This document shows, in pieces, positions 17,969-26,681 of a stretch of DNA of 48,172 nt. A model generated the notes under the pieces. It ran no database searches. It saw nothing but the letters and a program-made list of their open reading frames with translations, and had not been told where the DNA came from. The first letter of the stretch is position 1, and each line of letters begins with the position of its first letter. The position numbers were made by a program, and so were the translations under genes. The DNA is from Cytophagales bacterium Ga0077538 (lineage in GTDB: Bacteria > Bacteroidota > Bacteroidia > Cytophagales > Cyclobacteriaceae). Location: assembly GCA_001464155.1 (NCBI GenBank), contig LNEN01000253.1, forward strand, positions 1 to 48,172, read 5' to 3'.

Positions 17969-18304
17969 ATGGAATCGACTTACTACAATCCTGCTGATTT
18001 GAAAAAATTCGGAAACATTGCCGAGTGGGATAAAAATTTAGCTGCCAAATTTTTTGATTACTATGGTGAGGTGTTTAAAGAAGGTGATTTAACTGCGCGC
18101 GAGAAATCACTCATCGCCTTGGCCGTAGCGCATACTGTGCAGTGTCCGTATTGCATTGATGCCTACACCACCGATTCTTTGGAAAAGGGGGCTACAGAAA
18201 AAGGTATGATGGAGGCAATCCACGTGGCTGCTGCCATTCGTGGAGGTGCCTCGTTGGTACACGGAGTAATGATGATGAATAAAGCCAAGAAACTCTCCAT
18301 GTAA
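17969..18304 (+). CDS. Arsenosugar-associated AhpD-like (carboxymuconolactone decarboxylase family) protein
   Basis: A 111-residue AhpD-like protein with the redox pair CPYC (Cys59, Cys62) and upstream His55 in the order used by alkylhydroperoxidase-like proteins. The sequence LTAREKSLIALAVAHTVQCPYCIDAY closely follows the small peroxidase-like protein that regularly accompanies the radical SAM enzyme ArsS, and ArsS is the next gene. Its biochemical role in arsenosugar formation is not settled; thiol-based reduction or arsenic-thiol handling is a guess. The gap to arsS is a mirrored heptamer array. Confidence 0.8.
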   Translation: MESTYYNPADLKKFGNIAEWDKNLAAKFFDYYGEVFKEGDLTAREKSLIALAVAHTVQCPYCIDAYTTDSLEKGATEKGMMEAIHVAAAIRGGASLVHGVMMMNKAKKLSM

Positions 18305-18307
18305 AGC

Positions 18308-18370
18308 AGTTGTTAGTTAATAGTTGTCGGGTTAACCAAACAACCTCTAACCACTAACAAGTAACGTAAC
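18308..18370. repeat. Mirrored heptamer array (9 units) between the AhpD-like gene and arsS
   Basis: The 7-base units are AGTTGTT, AGTTAAT, AGTTGTC, GGGTTAA, then CCAAACA, ACCTCTA, ACCACTA, ACAAGTA, ACGTAAC. The second half is approximately the reverse complement of the first, with its centre near 18335, so the transcript could fold into a long imperfect hairpin just before the arsS ATG (18375). Confidence 0.75.
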
Positions 18371-18374
18371 CAGA

Positions 18375-19430
18375 ATGATAAAGAGTCTTCATGCCCGCCA
18401 TCATCAGCTTGCGCAACAGGAAAAGCAAGTAGAGTTTTTGAACAATGGTGTATTTAGGGAAGGAAAGCTGCCTCGCTTTCAACAGAGACTGCAGGCAGCA
18501 GGCTTGTTTCCGCTGCGCCCCAGCACGCTTGAAATTTTGCAAGTAAATATTGGTTACATGTGTAATCAGGTGTGTAAGCATTGCCATGTAGATGCAGGAC
18601 CAGACCGTAAGGAGATTATGACGCGCGACACCATGCAGCAATGCCTGGATGTTATGGAGACGACAAAAATCAGAACCCTGGATATTACAGGAGGCGCTCC
18701 TGAAATGAACCCGGATTTCAGATGGTTTGTGACAGAAGCAAAAGGACGGGGTGTGGAGGAAATTATTGTTCGTTCTAATCTCACAATTCTCTTGGCCAAT
18801 CCAAAGTACCACGATTTGCCGAAATTTTTTCGTGAACATCAGGTTCGCGTGTGCTCTTCTCTTCCTTTCTATAATGCTGATAAGACAAATCGCCAGCGGG
18901 GAGAAGGTGTTTTCGAAACTTCTATTAAAGCGTTGCAGCTACTAAATGCTGAAGGATATGGAAAAGAAAGTAGCGGGCTTGTGTTGGACTTGGTGTATAA
19001 CCCCACGGGGGCATTTTTGCCAGGAGATCAATTTCAATTGCAGCGAGATTTTAAAAAGGAACTCCGCGAACACTTCGCCATTGAATTCAATAACCTATTC
19101 ACCATTACCAACATTCCGATCAGTCGCTTTTTAGATTTTTTGATTGAAAGCGGCAATTACGAGGAATACATGGAAAAATTAGTCACGGCCTTTAATCCAT
19201 CAGCCGCGCAAGGAGTGATGTGCCGTAATACGATCTCGGTTGACTGGCAAGGAAATTTGTACGATTGTGATTTCAATCAAATGCTTGGATTGAAAACCAC
19301 ACAAACTTCGGGGCAACACATAAGCACCTTCGATTTGCAAAAGCTCGCCCAACGCGAAATTGTTGTGAGCCAGCATTGCTTTGCTTGCACCGCTGGCGCA
19401 GGATCGAGCTGTCAGGGGGTAACTGCCTAG
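18375..19430 (+). CDS. arsS: Radical SAM/Cys-rich arsenosugar biosynthesis enzyme ArsS
   Basis: A 351-residue radical SAM enzyme. The [4Fe-4S]-binding CxxxCxxC is CNQVCKHC (Cys63, Cys67, Cys70), followed by the SAM-contacting DITGGAPEMNP. The C-terminal Cys-rich domain contains MCRNTISVDWQGNLYDCDFNQML and CFACTAGAGSSCQG, typical of ArsS. In characterised bacteria ArsS joins the 5'-deoxyadenosyl group of SAM to dimethylated arsenic, giving a dimethylarsinoyl nucleoside, the precursor of arsenosugars. The methyltransferase ArsM, which should supply the substrate, is not in the window. The AhpD-like partner is directly upstream. Confidence 0.85.
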   Translation: MIKSLHARHHQLAQQEKQVEFLNNGVFREGKLPRFQQRLQAAGLFPLRPSTLEILQVNIGYMCNQVCKHCHVDAGPDRKEIMTRDTMQQCLDVMETTKIRTLDITGGAPEMNPDFRWFVTEAKGRGVEEIIVRSNLTILLANPKYHDLPKFFREHQVRVCSSLPFYNADKTNRQRGEGVFETSIKALQLLNAEGYGKESSGLVLDLVYNPTGAFLPGDQFQLQRDFKKELREHFAIEFNNLFTITNIPISRFLDFLIESGNYEEYMEKLVTAFNPSAAQGVMCRNTISVDWQGNLYDCDFNQMLGLKTTQTSGQHISTFDLQKLAQREIVVSQHCFACTAGAGSSCQGVTA

Positions 19431-19493
19431 AAGCACAAGAAATCTAAATGTCGATTAATTCTTCTAAAATTGGTTATCAATAATACAAGACTC

Positions 19494-19595
19494 TCATGCT
19501 GAACTTGTTTCGACATTTTACAAACGCTTTTCTATAGATGCCGAAACCTGCCTTTGCCGAAACGGCTCCGTGCAGTCAGGTGAATTCGGCATGAC
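19494..19595. repeat. REP-like palindromic element, interrupted copy
   Basis: The left arm TCATGCTGAACTTGTTTCG, the core TTTTCTATAGATGCC and a right arm ending AATTCGGCATGA match the element at 45372-45440. The right arm is split by about 34 extra bases, themselves flanked by CCTGC and GCAGTCAGG. It occupies the 287-base gap between arsS and the phosphorylase gene. Confidence 0.75.
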
Positions 19596-19717
19596 GCGGT
19601 TTTTTGATTTTATATTGTTATACATGCACGCCCTTTATTCGTCTGGGATTTTCTTTTTATCCACCCACATCTTTTCTATCTTCAAACTTACAAGCTATAC
19701 AAAGAGCTCGACTAACT

Positions 19718-20533
19718 ATGTTAAGAGAAATTCAAGAAGCTACCGATTATATTAAAAGCAGAGGTGTAATAGCTCCAGAGATTGGCGTCATCCTCGGTAC
19801 AGGACTGGGGAATCTTTTTGTAAAGGAAATAAAGAAGCCTGTTCAAATTCCCTATAACTCAATTCCACACTTTCCTATTTCTACGGTGGAATTTCATAAA
19901 GGACAACTCCTTTATGGAGAAGTGAAGGGGAAGAAGGTATTAGCGATGCAAGGCCGCTTCCATTATTACGAAGGCTACAGCATGCAGCAAATTACCTTGC
20001 CGGTGCGCGTCATGAAAATGTTAGGTGTAGAGCAATTGCTTATTTCTAATGCAGCAGGAAACATGAATCTAAAGTGGAAAAAAGGCGAACTCATGTTGAT
20101 TGATGACCACATCAATTTGCAACCCGATAATCCCTTGCGAGGTACGAATTATGAAGTGTTAGGCCCGCGCTTTCCCGACATGAGTCAGCCCTACTCGAAG
20201 AAATTGAACGACATGCTCAAGAACATTGCTGAGGAAAAAAGTATCAAACTGAATGAAGGTGTGTACGTAGGAGTGGGAGGACCTAATCTGGAAACGAGAG
20301 CCGAGTACCGCTTTCTCCATCGCATCGGTGCCGATGCAGTGGGGATGAGCACGGTACCTGAGGTAATTGTAGCGAATCATGCAGGACTTCCCTGCTGCGC
20401 CATTTCTGTGTTGACCGATAATTGTGATCCTGATAACTTGAAACCTGCTAACATTGCTGAGATTATTGAAGTGGCCGGTAAGGCAGAATCAAAATTGACC
20501 GAACTTTATGTAGAACTTATTAAACAACTATAG
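19718..20533 (+). CDS. Purine nucleoside phosphorylase (trimeric family)
   Basis: A 271-residue phosphorylase that splits purine nucleosides with phosphate into base and ribose-1-phosphate. The start is ATG 19718 (MLREIQEATDYIKSRG); an earlier TTG-type extension contains no conserved sequence. Phosphate-site and base-site motifs are visible: GTGLGNL (27-33), QGRFHYYEGY (78-87), ISNAAGNMN, VGGPNLETRAEY and the DAVGMSTVPEV segment. Normal role: purine salvage in the cytosol. Because it follows arsS and heads a tight set (3-base gap to the next gene), it could also cleave an arsenic-containing nucleoside; that is inference. Confidence 0.85.
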   Translation: MLREIQEATDYIKSRGVIAPEIGVILGTGLGNLFVKEIKKPVQIPYNSIPHFPISTVEFHKGQLLYGEVKGKKVLAMQGRFHYYEGYSMQQITLPVRVMKMLGVEQLLISNAAGNMNLKWKKGELMLIDDHINLQPDNPLRGTNYEVLGPRFPDMSQPYSKKLNDMLKNIAEEKSIKLNEGVYVGVGGPNLETRAEYRFLHRIGADAVGMSTVPEVIVANHAGLPCCAISVLTDNCDPDNLKPANIAEIIEVAGKAESKLTELYVELIKQL

Positions 20534-20536
20534 CCT

Positions 20537-20848
20537 ATGAAAAAGTTAATAGTCGTACTCGTTTTATTGGTAGGAGGTGTGCTTGTTGGAAGGGCCCAAA
20601 CCGTTTACTCATCTGCCAAAGGAGAAAAATATCATACAGCCGACTGCCGCTTGTCTGGAGATGCCGATGGCATGTCGATGGACAAAGCAAAAAAGGCAGG
20701 TAAGAAAGCCTGCGATGTTTGTAAGCCAAATGAATTGGGGAAAGCCAGTCTTAAACAATGCGAAGGAAAAACGAAGGAGGGAGTTCGCTGCAAGCGCATG
20801 ACGGCCAGTAAGGGGAAGAAGTGTTATCAACATACAGCTCCTAAGTAA
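20537..20848 (+). CDS. Small exported Cys-rich protein with Ada-like and DUF5763-like motifs
   Basis: A 103-residue protein with a signal peptide (MKKLIVVLVLLVGG...GRAQ). The middle part YHTADCRLSG...ACDVCKP has the spacing of a small Cys-rich metal-binding motif, as found at the end of some nucleases and in Ada-like domains. The C-terminal CEGKTKEGVRCKRM...KKCYQH pattern resembles the short DUF5763-like zinc motif (C..T..G..CKR...C..H). It probably binds a metal outside the cytoplasm; no function is known. It lies 3 bases after the phosphorylase gene, and its stop overlaps the start of the next gene (TAATG). Confidence 0.75.
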   Translation: MKKLIVVLVLLVGGVLVGRAQTVYSSAKGEKYHTADCRLSGDADGMSMDKAKKAGKKACDVCKPNELGKASLKQCEGKTKEGVRCKRMTASKGKKCYQHTAPK

Positions 20849-21723
20849 TGCAACGAAAGCAGATACACCCGCAAGGTCCTGAGTTCTCGCGTATGATCGC
20901 AGGGGTATGGAAATGGATGGATGAACAAACAATAGAGAAATGTATTCATGCCGCGCTTGATTGTGGTATTACCACCTTTGATCATGCGGATATTTACGGG
21001 AAGTACACTATTGAAGAATTGTTCGGAAAGGTGTTGAAGGGAAATTCTGACTTGCGCAGTAAGATGGAGCTCGTGACAAAGTGCGGCATTAAGTTGTTAA
21101 CAGATAATCGCCCGGATCATCGCATTAAGCATTACGATACTTCCTATGAACACATTATTGCTTCTGTGGACAACTCTCTTCAACATTTCGATACGGACTA
21201 TATTGATCTCTTGCTCATCCATCGTCCCGATCCGTTGATGAACTGTGAAGAAGTGGCAGAAGCTTTTGATGAGTTAGAGCGCAGCGGAAAAGTTTTGTAC
21301 TTTGGCGTCTCCAATTTCACAACCACGCAATTTGAAATGTTGCAGAGCTATCTTTCCATGCCCTTAGTCACCAATCAGGTAGAGGTGTCACTATTTAAAA
21401 ACGATTTGTTGTTTAACGGGCTTACCGATGTGATGCAAGTACACCGCACGGGTATTATGGCTTGGTCGCCTTTAGGAAGCGGTAAATTTTTTGATGATAC
21501 CGAACGCATGCACCATCTTAGTGTGCTGGCTGACAAGTATAAAGCAACGGTTGCTCAAGTGTTGTTTGCCTGGTTGCTACAGCATCCGGCCAATGTGTTT
21601 CCGATAACAGGTACCACTAAACCTGAGCGTATTATGGAAGCCTCTAAATCACTAACTATAGATTTAGATAAGCAAGATTGGTTTGCGATGCTTAAGCTGG
21701 TGACGGGGAAGGATGTTGCCTAA
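20848..21723 (+). CDS. Aldo/keto reductase (YdhF-like)
   Basis: A 291-residue NADPH-dependent oxidoreductase of the aldo/keto reductase TIM-barrel family. The catalytic set is recognisable: DHADIYG with the active-site Asp and Tyr (about 45-51), LVTKCGI with the catalytic Lys (about 77), and LLIHRPDP with the His (about 125). GVSNFT, WSPLGSG and the C-terminal PITGTTKPERI contribute the cofactor site. The substrate is not deducible. The start codon overlaps the upstream stop, so the gene is translated together with the Cys-rich protein and the phosphorylase. It converges with the SPOR lipoprotein gene 3 bases away. Confidence 0.85.
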   Translation: MQRKQIHPQGPEFSRMIAGVWKWMDEQTIEKCIHAALDCGITTFDHADIYGKYTIEELFGKVLKGNSDLRSKMELVTKCGIKLLTDNRPDHRIKHYDTSYEHIIASVDNSLQHFDTDYIDLLLIHRPDPLMNCEEVAEAFDELERSGKVLYFGVSNFTTTQFEMLQSYLSMPLVTNQVEVSLFKNDLLFNGLTDVMQVHRTGIMAWSPLGSGKFFDDTERMHHLSVLADKYKATVAQVLFAWLLQHPANVFPITGTTKPERIMEASKSLTIDLDKQDWFAMLKLVTGKDVA

Positions 21724-21725
21724 AG

Positions 21726-22232
21726 TTAATTGTTCGGAAATTTCTCCGGTACTAAAATAGCATTGGGGAAAAAGCGCTTCACCGAAGCATAATCTTTTTG
21801 TGCATCAAGTTGGGTGTAGTACTTCCCAGCTTTAATTCTAAACGTAGGCTGCACATACGTCATCTCTGCTTTTAATTCTGGCAAGGATTGGTCCATGTTC
21901 TTCTTAATGCTCAGTGCATCTTCTTTTTTTTGCCCAGAGTAGATTTGAATTGTGAACCCTTCCACATACCTGCGCGCAATGTTGAAGCTATCAATACTAT
22001 CCAACACTACATGCAAAGATTCATTAACCGTAAACTTAGGCTCTACGTTATCTTTTTTTCTGGGCTCCTCGGCTGTAGCAGATTGCGTTTTAGGTTCTTC
22101 AAAAACAGGACGATGAATGGATAAATCCTCAGAATAGGTTGAAGAAGATGTGCCACTCGTTTGTGTAGTGGCACATCCTGCTGCTACCAGCATGTAAACA
22201 ATGTATGAAGAGAGATGAAACATCTTTTTCAT
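21726..22232 (-). CDS. SPOR-domain lipoprotein
   Basis: With the start at ATG 22232 (MKKMFHLSSYIVYMLVAAGC, lipobox Cys20) this is a lipoprotein of about 168 residues; an in-frame start at 22253 would add seven residues that spoil the signal. A polar Ser/Thr/Glu/Lys linker (about 21-70) precedes a C-terminal SPOR-like fold (FTIQIYSGQKKEDALSIKKNM...RIKAGKYYTQLDAQKDY), which in other proteins binds denuded septal peptidoglycan. It is 2 bases after the secA stop codon and surely part of the same transcript. Confidence 0.8.
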   Translation of the reverse strand: MKKMFHLSSYIVYMLVAAGCATTQTSGTSSSTYSEDLSIHRPVFEEPKTQSATAEEPRKKDNVEPKFTVNESLHVVLDSIDSFNIARRYVEGFTIQIYSGQKKEDALSIKKNMDQSLPELKAEMTYVQPTFRIKAGKYYTQLDAQKDYASVKRFFPNAILVPEKFPNN

Positions 22233-22234
22233 AA

Positions 22235-25544
<3,310 letters not shown>

Positions 25545-25546
25545 AC

Positions 25547-25623
25547 GTTAGAAGTTATCGGTCATCCGTTTTGGGTTATTCGTAAAAGAGTGTCTTTTAT
25601 CTAGTAACAATTAACAGATAACA
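25547..25623. repeat. Heptamer array (11 units) in the secA leader
   Basis: Contiguous 7-base units: GTTAGAA, GTTATCG, GTCATCC, GTTTTGG, GTTATTC, GTAAAAG, AGTGTCT, TTTATCT, AGTAACA, ATTAACA, GATAACA. The last units resemble the reverse complement of the first, so the array is partly mirrored. It begins 3 bases from the secA ATG and would lie in the untranslated leader. Confidence 0.75.
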
Positions 25624-25638
25624 CATACAAAAAGAGTT

Positions 25639-25646
25639 CAAAGTTA
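25639..25646 (-). promoter_or_regulatory. -7 element (TAACTTTG) upstream of secA
   Basis: TAACTTTG on the minus strand matches TAnnTTTG and would start a transcript with a leader of about 90 bases containing the heptamer array. No TTTG is seen at the usual -33 distance. Confidence 0.45.
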
Positions 25647-25671
25647 AGCTGATTTTTGGGAAATGGAGGTG

Positions 25672-26403
25672 TCAATTATAGCTCCAAAGTGCCTTCAAAC
25701 ACCTTCCGGTTTTAAACTCAACCGAAAGGTCTCCTCCCAGCGTTTTGATGGAAATCGGGGAGGTGTAACCCTTGCGGGATGCCGCCAAGGCAGCGGCTGT
25801 TACCCCAGTACCACATGATAGTGTTTCATTTTCTACACCTCTTTCGTAAGTGCGAACATAAATTGTGTGATTGGGGAGCAATTCTACAAAATTCACGTTG
25901 GTACCTCCTGGTTTAAAGGCTTCGCTGTAGCGGATACTTTTTCCTTCTTCGTAAACAGGATAATTCCTGATCTCTTTTACAAAACGAATTACATGTGGGG
26001 AGCCAGTGTTTAGAAACAGATCCTCACCAAGTGACTGTACCGTAGAAACATCGCTCATGCGAAGACGAATGGTTTCCGGATTGATTAAGGCAGCTTCGTG
26101 TTTGCCATCGTAGGCATCGAAGACAGTGGTGTTTTTCAATAAAGCTAAGTGCGCAGCAAAATGTACTGCCGCACGACTTCCATTGCCACACAAACTTTGG
26201 GAGCCATCGCTGTTGTAATAATTAACCTTAAAATCAGAAGTAGGAGACGGCTCTATGAGAATCAACCCATCGGCACCAATACCAAATTTGCGATCGCAGG
26301 CTTTTACGATCTGCTCTTTCGACAACTTGATTTTGCCTGAACGATTATCGATCAGAATAAAGTCATTGCCAGTGGCTTGGTACTTTGTAAATGGAATTGT
26401 CAA
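25672..26403 (-). CDS. dapF: Diaminopimelate epimerase with shifted C-terminus
   Basis: DapF interconverts LL- and meso-diaminopimelate for lysine and peptidoglycan synthesis. The 243-residue reading frame begins FTKYQATGNDFILIDN and has the two catalytic cysteines in SLCGNGSRA and SCGTGVTAAA. After GGDLSVEFKTG the frame changes: it reads CLKALWSYN, while the neighbouring frame reads KVFEGTLEL and stops at 25676-25678, the normal family ending. Roughly 14 residues expected between these are missing. The junction contains an imperfect inverted repeat (25694-25715). The start is TTG at 26403, inside a heptamer repeat; an in-frame TGA lies two codons upstream and no ATG is available. Neighbours: DUF4834 and carB upstream, secA downstream. 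Confidence 0.85.
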   Translation of the reverse strand: MTIPFTKYQATGNDFILIDNRSGKIKLSKEQIVKACDRKFGIGADGLILIEPSPTSDFKVNYYNSDGSQSLCGNGSRAAVHFAAHLALLKNTTVFDAYDGKHEAALINPETIRLRMSDVSTVQSLGEDLFLNTGSPHVIRFVKEIRNYPVYEEGKSIRYSEAFKPGGTNVNFVELLPNHTIYVRTYERGVENETLSCGTGVTAAALAASRKGYTSPISIKTLGGDLSVEFKTGRCLKALWSYN

Positions 26404-26420
26404 TTGTCAATTGTCAATTG
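26393..26420. repeat. TCAATTG heptamer tandem repeat overlapping the dapF start
   Basis: Three exact copies of TCAATTG (26400-26420) plus one degenerate copy (26393-26399). On the minus strand the TTG start codon of dapF (26403-26401) is part of the repeat. Confidence 0.9.
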
Positions 26421-26456
26421 CCACTGTTTCATGAGAAGAAACATTGGCAGAGTTGA

Positions 26457-26675
26457 TTATTTTATTTCCTCGTAGTCCACATACTCTCCACCTTTAAAAT
26501 CCCTTCCTTCATTTTTCTTGGTTGGAGGCGGGGTGTCGATGTTTACATTCCCATTGTTGGGTCTAGGTTGAGACGGGCGCTGATTCATATTCACGTTTGT
26601 ATACACTTTCACAGAGCTGCCAAGTTTATACAACACATAACCAACCAGAACACAGATGAGGAGAACTTTGAACAT
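26457..26675 (-). CDS. DUF4834 family small membrane protein
   Basis: A 72-residue protein with one N-terminal membrane helix (MFKVLLICVLVGYVLYKLG) and a short, polar, Pro/Asn-rich tail ending GGEYVDYEEIK. This matches the small DUF4834 proteins found in Bacteroidota. No function is known. It begins 6 bases after carB and lies between carB and dapF, so it is probably part of their transcript. Confidence 0.8.
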   Translation of the reverse strand: MFKVLLICVLVGYVLYKLGSSVKVYTNVNMNQRPSQPRPNNGNVNIDTPPPTKKNEGRDFKGGEYVDYEEIK

Positions 26676-26681
26676 ATTCCT

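Noticed and set aside
18308-18370. CRISPR-like array
   Set aside because: Units are 7 bases without spacers, and no cas genes are present.
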